Assembly: GCA_025331565.1 (NCBI GenBank)
Contig: JAFREQ010000130.1
Location: 873,001-937,000 of the forward strand
DNA: 64,000 nucleotides
Source: Holacanthus passer
Lineage: Eukaryota; Chordata; Actinopteri; Pomacanthidae
Direction of reading: 5' to 3'
Part shown: piece by piece, positions 49,786-62,592 of the stretch
Numbering within the stretch: position 1 is the first letter of the stretch
Layout of the letters: every line of letters begins with the position of its first letter
Position numbers and translations under genes: made by a program
Notes under the pieces: model-generated
Told to the model about the DNA's origin: nothing
The model's database searches: none
What the model saw: the letters and a program-made list of their open reading frames with translations, nothing else

Positions 49786-49809
49786 CCAATCAGGGATGGG
49801 AGGTATAAA
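49786..49809 (+). promoter_or_regulatory. CCAAT and TATA motif pair of unknown use
   Basis: CCAAT at 49786-49790 is followed 13 bp later by TATAAA at 49804-49809. No coding gene is recognised downstream. The open frames at 49772-50110 and about 50083-50292 resemble nothing I know. The CCAAT-to-TATA spacing is shorter than usual, so this may be chance. Confidence 0.2.
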
Positions 49810-52800
49810 AGAGACCCGTGACCTCTGCTCATGTTTGCATGCATTCACAAAAAGTCACAGGACTGAAGCCAGAGCGACTTTGAGCTCAGCACTGAAACAA
49901 AAAGCTCTTTGGAGTTTTGTTTCCTCAGATCTTCCTGCTGAGTGCAAACACAGTCAGTTCAACAGTCCTTGGCCAAACTTATCCCACTTCTCCACAATGT
50001 TCACCCTTTGCTCCTCACTTTCTTCAGTCACTGAGCTGCCGATGGATCAGTCATTGCAAACTCATGCTGTGGTGTCAAATGTTTGTCAAACCCTCAGAGT
50101 TATATTTTAAATCCTGGTGGAGATGCCAAACTTTCCAAAGATGCCAAACAATGTTTGATTGAACTTTGGGGAAATGTGTATAAAATGATGCACATGGCAT
50201 CAGCACATGCAACATTTCCATTTGATGCTTTGGTGCAAAAACAAAAAGTAGTCTTGGGTTTTGAATATTCCAGGATATTGATAATCCTGTAAGATATTTA
50301 AGGACAAAGAAGGGAAAGCTGAATGTTTGTCACGCCTGCTCCTCTTTAAACTCAGCGCCACCTCCAGTTCATTAAACACAGTCTGAAATTCCTTGATGCA
50401 AACTCACCACTCACTGTAAACATGCTGGTATTCAATGTGATGTTGTATTGTGGAAATTGTTGTGGCCGCTCCTGCAACCTGCACGTGATGAATGGAGCTG
50501 CTGATCTCTGAGCTCTGGAGGATGTTCAGATGTAGATTCCTACTAAAGAGACGCGTGGAAGGCAAAAGGAAACATGCTGTGATCCAGACTTTGTTCCTCT
50601 TCAGTGTATTAATGATGACGTTAGTGACATTGTGTTCATTGTTTCTTTTCATATCGCAAACGTAAAATCAAACTTGAGCACAAGCATTTTCACTCAATGG
50701 ACGGCACGACGACAGTAAATGGCTCATTTTGAATCAAATGATTTTTTTTTTTGTTTTATTTGGGCCAAACAATATAAAACTACACAAAACAACACGTCAC
50801 TAACCTGATTTAAAGAACTAAAAGTTAAAAAGCACGAGTGCAAGATAACCGGTAGTTGCCTGGAACAAACCTACTGGAACCAGCTTTTTCATTGGCTATT
50901 TTTTTTTTGAGCACATCAATATGTATCTAAGTCCTCTCATTGCTTGTGTAGGCGAAACGCTTTGTAGCCTATTTTGACAAAAAACAACTTAATTAAATTA
51001 AATAATTCAGAGTTCTCTGGACAAACAATGGGGATCAGTCATTGGTTGTTAGTTACACGTATTCAAAGCTCGTTACGCTTCTGTCTGGCTGCTGATTGGT
51101 CGACTGAACGTGCTGCACATTCACTGAGAAATACTGGTGACTTTCTTCAAGAGAGAAGACCCAAAAAGGTTTATTAAAAAAGTTGCTAAAGGCGTCTTTA
51201 AAGTTTCTCAGTCGAGCAAGGAAGTCGCCAAGTTGGCAACGATGCAGCCTAGTTTTCTGGGCGGGTTGTTGTGGCAGGTTCCTGGAAGCATATTTGCAGT
51301 GATTTGTTCTACATATGTGCAAAAATGAAATGAAAACGAACCCATCGGTCAGGTGTTAGGACCCGACCTACGACCTGCTCGATGCACAGACCAGGAGACG
51401 CAGGCTGCAACCAACGAGCCCCAGTGCATCAGTTAAAACACACAGGAGCATTAGAGCTTCTCTTTTTTTAATTTGAATTCTAATCATTGGAATTCTTTAT
51501 CAATAAAAACAAAGGCTTTGCTGATCGTGAGCCCCCAACTGTAAACCTCATATTTTAACCCACCGCAGCCACATCTGTCCCCCGACTCCAGACTCGTATG
51601 TGTGTGAAGCCTGGTTGTTTTATAGTGTCAGCTAAAAGCCTAAAATGGAAATGGAATGTAAAACGGGAGAACGGGGGCTAAATTTAAGTCCAGAATTCTG
51701 TCGCAGCAATGAAGGATGGTGTAAAAATGAGGATTTGATGCGAGGTCAGTCTGTGGGTGTGGGGGTTCGCTACCAGCGAAGAACAATGGAGGGTGTTTCC
51801 TGTTGGAATCAAAGCTGCTACCAGCTTCCTCTGATCACTGAGGGAGTGTGTGTGCAGCGTTTTGTGTGTGTGTGTGAAATAGACCGACTGCAGATGCCAC
51901 TCTTTAATGTGGCCCGACGCTGCCGAGAGGTGCTCCCACAGCGGTCACAAACAGCGGCGCTACGGACCCGAGAGGCGGAGCTCCTTCCACACGAGAGCCG
52001 CCGGGGGTCGTGAACCTATCGGCTCGCTCCCTGCCTTCGTGCGTAAGTCAACAGGTGCTCCCTACGTCTGTCCTGACATCACATCCCCAAGCATCAGGCT
52101 GCGCTCCGGCCAAAGAAAGCAGAGCGGAGACAATGTGAGAGCGAGAGGTGAAAACACACGTGTGGCCCATTTGTCTCATTAGCAATTTGACTCCACAGGG
52201 AGGAAGACGGTTTGAGTCACCATGAAGCAAGTGGCTATTTTAAAATCATTTTATATGTTTCAGCTCATCGCTGCTGCAGCATGAGGTGAATGATAGATTT
52301 GATTCATTGGAAACCATCTTCATTTTGATTTAGATTTTTTTCCTACTTCTTGCACATTTTACCAAAAAGTTTAATCTACTTTATGATATTCTGTACTTTT
52401 TCCATAATGTTTCCAAATTTCTGCAGGTTTTTAATATTAAGTGACGTCACTGTAGAAAGCATTAATTAACAGCCATATGAGCAACACATGCAATCGCTGT
52501 CTCGTAATTCCAGTTTGGTGACGAAGCGAAATGTCTGTTGTGACCACATTAACAGGACAGAAAACACACAGCGTGATACATTTAAAGGAATGCACATATA
52601 TGATCAACACAATGAGATCATGACAACACCTCGAGCGGCAATCTGACCTCTGCATGTCTGTGTGTTCACCTGCAGTGTTTTATATTGGAGGTAACTTTAT
52701 CACGCTGTTGGAACAAGCCTTGACACAAGCAACACGATATAGTCGAGACCAAACACACAGATAAAAGCGAAACCAAAGCTCTCTGCCAGAAAAGTTCAAG

Positions 52801-53974
52801 ATTAATGTGTTTACTTGTCAAGTTATCGGAGCGGCCGATAACGTTCCAGTTTTAATTCTTCTCTCTCTCATTGTGATAAACAGGTTTCACAGAGATTTTT
52901 CTGGCAACAGGAAAAGGGTTATGTTTTAAACCTATTGTTCACCAGCTGGCTCATATTGTTCTGCTGTCAGGGGGGTTTTTAGTATCAGTCAGTCCGATGT
53001 TTAAATTCCTCCTTTGTGTTCTGTACAAGCCGGCGGAGGAAGTGTTTACAGCTCCTGGACAGTTCGCTTTGTCTACCATAGATGGTTCCTCTCACTTTTC
53101 CGGTTCTGTTTATCCTTCGATCCTCTCTGACGTGACATTTCTAAAATTATATCGAATCAGTAAGAAGCTGCTCAAAAATGCCACCGAGGCTCATCTTCAC
53201 AGACACGTTAATACAAATGAAGCTTTTGTGGAGAACGAGCTCTTGAATTCTATGTGTGATCAGATAAGAAAGCCACGGGTGCAGTAATTGCTGTTTACCG
53301 TCGGCAGCGGCCAATTTTGTGGAGCAATCAACTTTTGTGATGATGCTTCATGAAAGTAGCTCGCTTGTTTGTTTACTGTCTGCAGGGGGTGTTCATCTCC
53401 ACTGCGAAATGGCTTCAGCTAAGTGATAATTAAGACGGCGGGTTTTGACTGAAGTCCAAGGGAGGGGACGGACGGACAAAGACGGTGATGTCAACGGTCC
53501 GGCGGGGGTCGATGTTTACGACGTACCGCGTCCTACCCCAGAGAGCGCTAATGGGACGGTCCGAGCTAATGGAAACACTGACGACATCCCAGTGTTTAAA
53601 TCCACATTCCTGCAGAGAGTTTCCAGGAAGACAGGCGTGATTTTTGCCAGGTGTCGTGGTCACAAGGGTCATGAAAGCCTTTCAACACAGTCGTGACATT
53701 TGCTCCTTCAAATGTCCCCTGAAGGACACGAAGTATTTTTAAAATGAATGGCCCTGCTAACTTTTTATTCCCCACGATGATCTGACTCATGTCTTTTGTT
53801 TGTGCTCCTGCACTTCCTTGACACCAGCTGTCATTTGAACAGCGTGACATCAGTGCCATGACGTTTTTACCAAGTCAGAACTGAGAATGAAAGGAAATCC
53901 TATTCCAAAGTAATGACTCAAAATAAAAATGCAATTATCGGATGGACTGCGCTGAAATTCTCTACAAGCAATCA
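49810..53974. other. Gene desert block, nothing recognised
   Basis: Sequence with no recognisable gene, RNA or clear transposon. It includes T-rich runs near 50743 and 50900, and GC-rich sequence at 51900-52000. Confidence 0.4.
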
Positions 53975-54165
53975 CGTGTATCATCAGTATCTCCAAAAGT
54001 TTGATCCAGATCATGATCCCCTCAGGATGAATTGTAATCTCTTTGGTGATCCCCTGATTTTCCATCTGGCAACATAATAAGATCATAATTTTAACTTGTT
54101 GAATACTTTAGTTTATGACCAAAACTACTTGCAAAACTGATGGTCAGTAGCTCAAAACGTCACTG
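53975..54165 (+). repeat. Remnant of a common fish repeat
   Basis: GATCCAGATCATGATCCCCT, TGGTGATCCCCTGATTTTCC and AATACTTTAGTTTATGACCA occur in the order known from a high-copy fish element. Ends and class are uncertain. Confidence 0.5.
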
Positions 54166-54338
54166 AACTGCTGGCTGCAGACTCTTGGTCCATTAAATCT
54201 CCACCTTGTTCCACGACTATCAGCCTGAACTTATCTCTCATTTTATCCAGCTTTTCAAAGTTGAATTTTTTGTGCTTCTGAGGTCATTTAATTCCCTGTT
54301 GTTCTACAGTAATGTGCAGCTCAGCCCATTGTGTCAAA

Positions 54339-54349
54339 GGGGGGGGGGG
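54339..54349 (+). repeat. Poly-G tract
   Basis: A run of 11 G. Confidence 0.8.
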
Positions 54350-55277
54350 TTCCATTTCCTCCATAACCAAATACAGTAAATGTGTAGCTTCACCCGAGAG
54401 TCAGCACATACCAGCGAAAGAGACAGAGGGTGAGAATGAGGAATGTGAGGGGGCAAAGATCATCAGCAACTTGTCATAACTGCAATCAAACACAATGGAT
54501 GTTTTATGGACAAACTGTAAAATGTCATTTGTGCTGATGTGTATCTGGTACACGCCTCGCCAGCTGGTTAAAAACAGCCGTCTGCACCAGAGTAGAAAAT
54601 CTGAACTAAAACTGAACACGACATCAGCAGTCGTGATTTATTAAACCACAAATAAGTTCAGAACACTTTTCAAATGTGTGACAGGAATTAGTTATCTGGC
54701 CTGATTTGTTAAAATCCTTTTGACTTTTATCATTAAAGACCATGAACTCAAACCAACACTGAAAATGATCCCCCACAGAAAACATGAATCATGTATTTGG
54801 TTTGAAACTTTTTTTATTGTCTAAGTTGCATTAGAATAACTTCTGCTTCCTGTCAATCACCTGACACCCACAGACCGAAAACCCAAACTTTTAATCTGCA
54901 GCATTTTCTTTCCCGTCGAGTTCGGCGAAGTAAAACAATTGCAGAAAGCTCATTTTCATAAATGTGTTTGCAGAGTCGAAGGTAAACATGAAGCTTGAAA
55001 AAGTGCTCGGTGTTTGCTTTATTAAACCCCAAAGAAAGATTCAAACACATTTGTAGCATTAAGCTGAAATGAAAGGTGCTGTGTGGATTGATAAAATACC
55101 ATATATCCATTCAGAAATAGACATCACAGTAAATGATAACTTATAACTAATCTTTATGAAATAGTCGAGGTAAAAGTGAACTGCAATTCTTTTTTTTTTT
55201 TTGCCAACTGGTTCAGCCTCCGTTTAGTTTGGACTGGTCTTTGAGACACTTGAGTCTGTGGCCATTCAGTGAAAGTT

Positions 55278-55281
<4 letters not shown>

Positions 55282-55310
<29 letters not shown>
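55282..55310 (+). repeat. (GT)n microsatellite
   Basis: An uninterrupted GT run of about 14 units, the first of two long GT arrays within 210 bp. Confidence 0.95.
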
Positions 55311-55312
<2 letters not shown>

Positions 55313-55448
55313 AGATGCAGCAACATGTCCGTCTTCCACAGCTCATTTCAGAACTGAAACACAGACCTACTGTATCTCTGCATCTCATTTTCTATGGAAA
55401 ACCTTTCTGTGGTTGAACAGAAAAGACTCTGTATCGGCTGCTCTGCAG

Positions 55449-55451
<3 letters not shown>

Positions 55452-55491
<40 letters not shown>
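55452..55491 (+). repeat. (TG)n microsatellite
   Basis: About 20 uninterrupted TG units, 140 bp downstream of another GT array. Confidence 0.95.
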
Positions 55492-55493
<2 letters not shown>

Positions 55494-55519
55494 TTGAAAT
55501 GGCTGATTTACAATGCCCC

Positions 55520-55544
55520 CTCCTCCTCCTCCTCCTCCTCCTCC
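55520..55544 (+). repeat. (TCC)n microsatellite
   Basis: About eight TCC units, next to the TG array. The open frames across it are low-complexity artefacts. Confidence 0.9.
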
Positions 55545-57103
55545 ACACAACATATAGCCGAGCTCCATTGTGAGCGCTGACCTCTTTTTCTGCACAAACA
55601 CAGCCCTTCCCTCGCTTCCTGAGCCGCCTGCTCGCAGCCCAAACACTGAGCCCACCAACTCTCACCTCTTCTTCTTCTGCCATATGTGCAGAGTTTGATG
55701 CTCGTTTTGGTTTAAGTTTTTATGCACATGCACACACAAAATTAAGAGTTGGAAAATTCCCAGTGCTTTTCTACCGTAGTGTGAGATTGTCGATCGACTT
55801 CAGAGACGGGCTATTGATTATTCCCGTTACTAGTAAATACGTTGGTAAAAGCTTTTTCTTTTTTTACCGCGCCAGCAGCAAATACCTCAACAAATATTAG
55901 ATGGATGAAGTTTTATTATTGCTCCTTGAGGATGGTTTGGTTCATGTTGACTGGATCACTTCAGTCATCCCTTAACACTACGTTTCTCCTTCTTCCAGAA
56001 GATGCAACGACTATTTCTTATTTGGATTAGGAAGACTGTATTTGCAGTTCACTTTAATTCCCAAAACATTGGTATATTATGTCAACTGTTTTTTTTTTTT
56101 TTAACATATCGTATTACAGAGGCACAAAGTCCAAACTGCCACACATGGAGTCAGACAGAGAAACCTCCAGTCAGACCGAGAATCACAACTGTTCCTGAAT
56201 TTGTCAGGATAGCTATCATTATGTGATGTTTCCCAGAAGGTCATGTTTCCAGATGCAGGGCCGGGAGCTGGAACATGACGGTGACTCATTCTCCTACAGT
56301 ATCTTAACTATATTGTGACTAAGTGTGAGAGCCAGCAGAGATTCCTGCTGCCTGGGTGAAACAGTGACAACAGTTTGTTTGAAGTAAAACATCAAACTGA
56401 ACTGCTTTCTGACATTCACTGCATTTTCCCACAGATTGTTCATCTCTCGACAAGAACAAACAATAAAATGAGCAAATATTTGAGCTCAGGTCTGCAGTCA
56501 GCTCATTTGGTATCCTTCACATTCCTCCCACAAGATTTAACTGCTGCCCTTTCTGACAGGAAACATCACAGGAAGCCACTGCCCATGAGTGCACTGGGAA
56601 GAGACCCGAGCCAGGCCAGGCCGGGCCGGGCCAGGCCGGTCCTGCTCTGCTCCGTCATGCATCCAGAACCAGAGGAATGTGTCTCTTTGTGTCAGAGTCA
56701 ACACAAACTCCGTCTCCTCTGTAAATCCAATGCAGCCTGTCAAGACACAGAGACAGAAAAGCAGAGTCTGCAAAACAAAGCAGATCGTCTGGACTGTTGA
56801 TTTGAAATTAAAATGAATTCCAGCACATCTCGTTTCTGAGACATTCACTTCAGAAAATATTGCATTTTTATGATAAAGAGGACTCCATTTAAAAAAACCT
56901 TTCTAACTTCAGATTGACAGCAGGGAGCCTGGAGAAACTTTGGCTGGAGTCGATGTAACAGAAAACAAGGTGGCTGAGCTTTTTTTCCATGGGGACTTTT
57001 TAAAAATCCAGAGACGGGGTCAACTGGCAAGAAACAGAGGGAGCTTTCAGTTACCATGGCAGTGAGCACTGAGAGACAGCGGCTGTGGGCTGTAAAAAGG
57101 TGC

Positions 57104-57128
57104 GTGTGTGTGTGTGTGTGTGTGTGTG
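57104..57128 (+). repeat. (GT)n microsatellite
   Basis: An uninterrupted GT run of about 12 units, with GT-rich sequence continuing near 57158-57168. Confidence 0.9.
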
Positions 57129-60100
57129 CTTTGCTTGTGCATGCACAGGACTGCCCGTGTGTGTGTGCTGGATATACGCATGAGTGCACATCCAGTTTGA
57201 ACTTCTATGTGCAGGATTGTGTTTTCGACAATAACAGGACCCCTCTCAGGAAATTAGCCCAGAATCATATTAATCTCACAAACAGACCGGGGGTCTTCAA
57301 AGTGCCAGCTCTGGAGGGGAAGTGCATCTGCGATTAGCGCCGTCATCCAGCCCCGACATGGCACAGGAAACAAGAGAGCCTCTTGCCCACCATCAAAGGC
57401 GCAGCAGATCTAACACGGAGCATGTCGGCCTTCAGTAGTCTGCCACTTCAAACCTTCTCCGAGCCGAGCTTCTTCTTCAAAGTCTCCTCTCTCCTGACAG
57501 TCTGAATGTCGCCGCGCTCAAGACGAGCAAGGCAGCATTTGTACGACCAAGTTGCTCTAAAGATGTTTCTTTCTTTTTTTTTTTTTTGGTGCATCTTATA
57601 TCCTAGAATATGAAGCATCTTTGTAAACTAAAATTGTCGGAAGATGGAAGTGAAAACCATGTTAAACTCCACTGAAGGAAACCTGTTGAATTCATGGACG
57701 TTCAGTGTCTCTCCACACATGAACGTTACACACAGTTATTAAAGTATCATGGATATCATCTGACATTTTCACAAACTAGTACACCAGTTTTTTGAATCTT
57801 AACTTTTTCTACAAATCCCTTTATTTCATTGAGCCAAAGTTAACATTCTTTAAATGTTGTCTTCCATATGCAGCTGTACAAGAACTTTCAGACGTTTCAA
57901 ATGGTTCAAATTTTCATTTAAATCAGGACAAAGATGGACTATAACACGTCTAAGCAAGATTTCAATGGGGCCAAAAATGCATTCATTCCAACATCAGGCT
58001 GAAAACCGTCAATGATTAGTCAGTGGTTTGTAATAAGAATGAAGCTGAATGAAGTTGATCTTAAGGCCGATTATTTCTGCTTTTTAAATGTCCGGGACAC
58101 AGACCAGACTCTCTGCAGTGATCTCATTAGCGAGACTCTTCAGGTTCAAATTACCAAATGATGCTATAATATAAAAGCAACACTAATTGGATGAAAACTG
58201 GAGGAGACTCGTCACAGCTGCTTTCAGAGGAGGAATTAATTTGAGGGCAGAAGAGGCCGTTTGTCAGAACATGATGGAAAGACAACAGGTTTCATGTGTC
58301 ATCAATGTGCTGTTTTTCTCTCTCCTCCTCTTACGGGAGGTGGATCATGACCCTCGGTACATTTCTCCATTCACGACTCACCAGCTGATTACAAGCCGTG
58401 GAAAACTGTGTAAACCACAAGAAAACAGAAAAACCTCATCAGGAATCCGGAGAGAAACCGCAGAGGAAGTGTTGAGGAGCGTCGAGGTCACACGGCGGCT
58501 TTGTGAAGAGGTGAAGCGACACAAACGAATTCCATGTTTACTTAAGTAGCTAATCAGAGCGCCACAGTCAGGCAATCAGAGAGAGATGGGAGGCAACGGT
58601 CGGGTCCTCGTCCTCCGCAGGTACAGCTACACTCAAACGCCGTCGAGTGCCATCATGTCCTCGCAGCCTGCTGGGTACGAGATGGACTTGAAGAAAATAC
58701 CTGTGTTTCATGGGAATGTAAAAGAGATTAGACGTGTGGACCACTGCAAATCATTTCATTTCCTGCATCATTTTGGTTTATCCAGCAACATTTTCCTGTT
58801 CCTATTCTACTGCCCTTCCTTTGGTTGATGCTACCTTTTTGTGCAGAACAAATTAAAATGGTAAAATAGAATTGCAATTAGTTAAGAATACTCTGATGAT
58901 TGGATAAAGCCTCATGAGAGACAGAAAAAAGAGTCAAGATTGATGGAGCTGAGGATGAGATCTCCTGAGAGTGCAAACCTCACACCTCCTGTTTGGAACA
59001 AAGGCTTTACATATTTAAACAGAATCACTAAATTCAGACTCGACAAAGCTCCTCCAGAGACGCACAAGACTTTACACTGTGTGACTGTTTGCACTCATGA
59101 CAAATACACTGAAGAAATGCTATGAAGAAAGCTGACTGTATAAACCACAGCAAATCAGCAATCAACTGTTATAAATATCCAAGTATGCATCAAAGTAAAA
59201 TGGTGGTTTTTAATTGTGCCTCCAAAACAAAGTAAGCTCATAATGTTGAGTCAGATTCCATGTTTGTCCTCAGTCTGAAAGTTGTCATCCATCATCTGAA
59301 CTCGGTACCTAATTCTGCGTGAGAGCTCAGAAATGGCCGAGCACAAAAATGCAGGATTGTTTGAGGTGTTTTTCCGCTGCGCTCCACCCGGGCGCCCTCG
59401 GAAAAATACATGGCCTTTTTATGTTTTCATCGATCGTGGCTGATGTAAGCGAGCTAAACGTCTTACATTAATATAAGAACCAGGGCGACCTTTCAAAGTT
59501 CACCATGGCTCAGTGGTTAACCTACAGACTCGGGGTTGACGGTGGCCTGAACTGGACTTTTCTATGATAATGGTCCATGTGGATGATCGTGCTGATCTGA
59601 GCTGTAACTTTGTTAACAGGGTTCACAACATATACCAAAGGTTCTCCAGTCAATTGGCTTTAATGTAAACAGGAATGTCTTTAGCCTCAAGTGGAACTCA
59701 CCAATCTGATGCATGTTGTACTTGGTCAGTTATTTTATCTTGAGTATCTGACAAGACAAATCATTGTTGCCTTGTTCTCTTCTTGCTTTGGTCTTATGTG
59801 TTTTCATATTTTATCATAAAAACCCGTCAAACTTGAGTCTGAGCATGCGAATCCTTCCTTCCTGTGTTTCTGCCTGTCTGAACACACTGAGCTCGTCTCT
59901 CCCGTCTGTCTTTGTCTGACTCCATCTGCAGCGGCGACGCGTTTCTCCTCCTCCTCGTAATGACAGGTTGTGTAACAGAGGAGCATCAGAGAGCACCTGT
60001 AGGAGAGCAAACAGCGTCAGCAGGACAGCAGCGCCGATAAAGAGCACAATTAACGTCCGGGCCAAAATCAAATGCATTTCCTCCAGCGGGCAGGGAGCAT

Positions 60101-62543
60101 TGAAGAGCTCACATTAGAAGAGTGTGTTTGCATGGACAGCGTTCAGTTCAAATCTTCATTCATGTACAATAAGAAACAACATGACCTAGATTATATCTTA
60201 AAGTTTCCCCATCTTGAACCCAGAAGCCAACAGGTTTCTCCACCATCCAGCACACACTCCTCCACACACCCACTCTCGCTTTCCCTGTTTGCCGTCTCGT
60301 TGGCAGCACGGACACTTTATTGCTCCTTGGGCTCTTTTATCAGATGATTCATGCCTCTTGGATGGGAAGGCGCTCCAAATGCGCTTTGATTGAGGCAATT
60401 AAAACCCGAGGCCCTTGAACTACTTTGACAAGCCACGACTCGTTCCCGCTTGAATGCAAACGGCGACTGCGATTGGCTGACGGAGCCGTTTCGCTGCGTG
60501 GATGTCGTTTATCGCCGCGGACGATTCTGTCCCATTTCATCCAAACAGATTCAGCATATTCTGAGTTTAGAGTTTAAGGAGATGAAAGTTGCATGACTTG
60601 ATGCAACAAGGAGTAGAAATTGATTTTTGCTTCTGGCACAATCATAAAATAATCCCACATAATCACAAAGTTTACTGCTGGGCGTGTTGTGGGAACAGGC
60701 GCTGCAGGATTCTGGCATGAGCATCAGCTGATGTATGTTTCTCCTGAAAAACAAAACATGTGAAGACAAATAGAAATCATTCGCATATTTCATTTCATTT
60801 TAAGATTCCACGACAAGGCACTGGATACAGGGTGAATTTGATCAATCTGTCGCTGGACTGATCTCAGTTGTCCCTTAACATTTTTGTGAGACAGTGATCA
60901 GTGGTTTTCCTAATGTCATTTATGCATCCTAAATGTGTTTCATCCACAGTGAAGGACAGATAAAACAATTTAATTCAGTTCAAAACATCATGAATATTTT
61001 TTCACCAATCAGAGCTTGCAAATTGCTTTTCAGACTCTCGGATGTGATTGGTTGGTCCACGCATTCACAGTATTAAAATGTTGGAGCCAAATGCTGTTGT
61101 TGGAAATTTAATCTCAGGTGTTAAATACATTTTTTTTCACCTGACTGTGTGTGAGAGGAGAGGAGAAAGTTAAAATGAAGGTTTTCTACTCCTTAAAATT
61201 TTGATAAAAATATATATCCATTAATAGAAACATGACATGGTTTCGAAGCTGTAATTAGTTAATTGCATCTTCGCACCAACTGATGTGTCTTCCTTCATCA
61301 GGTCAGACAAAATATTCATTTCAATGCCGATAAACTGATTAAAGAAATCCTCCAAGTAGTGGATGATGGTGCTAACTAAAGGCTGCTGAAATCTGTTAAT
61401 TGCCAATTAGTTCTCGTCCCTCGATGCTGCTGCGCCAGATCAAACACACTGACTCACGTCACGTCTTCCTGACTCTTATCGAACTGCTTCCTACAAAGGT
61501 CTGTGCAGAAAGATACAATAAAGGTTGAGAAAATAAGACAATGTAAGATGCATTTATAAATCTCTCTGAGACGAGCAATATTTTAACATCTATTTCTGGA
61601 TAAATGCTCAGCTTCAGCGTTGGAACCAGAGTTGATAACAAATGATGGTTTACTCAAGCTGACCGGTCGTCGTAACTGGGAGGGCTGAGCAAAGACAGGT
61701 TTGCAGTCGGCCTAATTGCCATTTTGGTCCATGTAATTATTGTTGTCGGCAAACACGCTTGTGAGCTGGCAAGTCTTTGAATTGCTGATCTGTGCCAGAG
61801 AGAAGAAGGAGTAAACATCAGCTAAGCCTGCAGAGACCAGGAAGTGAAGTCATGCTGCAGAGGGGAAGCACCGGTTTCTCCTGTGTTTATCCGAGGATTG
61901 AAAAAGTTTTATTTTTACCGCCTTTCTGAGAACTACATAACAACACGTGGACCAGATCTGGCAGCCGCACGGTTCACTTTGACTCGCCAGACTGTTCTTG
62001 TGAAAAAAAATCTAAGTAAAAGTGCTTTCGTCTTTTGTAAAGCAAAACTGCTCTTTAAAATGTTCATGCATCCTAATGATGCAATAGTTGTTTGCGTTTG
62101 GCTCCTGATGTGTAATAATTTGGGCTCAAACTCGACGACCAAACACTGTTACACCACACGGTGGAGGATTCGATTGTCCCGTCTCAGCAGGGCTACTGTT
62201 TCTCAGGCTTTTACCACCTGCCAAGGCTCGTAAACATACACCCTGCGCTTTGTTAGACGCCTTTCGGAGCCTTAAGAGCAGCTAATATGAGAAAAAGCAC
62301 ACAGAGGTCTTGACTGAAAAAAACCAGAGCCAAAACTGCTTCGTTTCATTATTTGCTGCCATTTGAGGACGGCAGGTGCCTCGACATGTCTGCCAATAAA
62401 ATAATGAGGTGAACTGAGTTTGTCTCCGGTTGAAAAGGGCTCCTGTGCTCTCGAACTGTCAAGACTCTGAATGACTAATTCTCTATTAGAAATGTAGTCG
62501 TGCAGTTTAAGAGTATTGTTCTGCAAAGTGCAAACATTCAATC

Positions 62544-62592
62544 GGTTTTACATGCAGTGAATATTGACTTTTGAAAAGTCAATATTAAAACC
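62544..62592. repeat. Long inverted repeat / hairpin
   Basis: Two perfect 13 bp arms, AATATTGACTTTT and AAAAGTCAATATT, are separated by one G (62560-62586). Outer arms GGTTTT and AAAACC extend the pairing around a short bulge on the left side. No coding or transposon context is evident. Confidence 0.8.

Noticed and set aside
55348..55683. Open frames with THTHTH and RRRRR runs
   Set aside because: Artefacts of the TG and TCC microsatellites.
59497..59560. tRNA-like segment with GGCTCAGTGGTTAA (A-box-like)
   Set aside because: No convincing B box and no cloverleaf could be drawn; at best a short SINE-head fragment.
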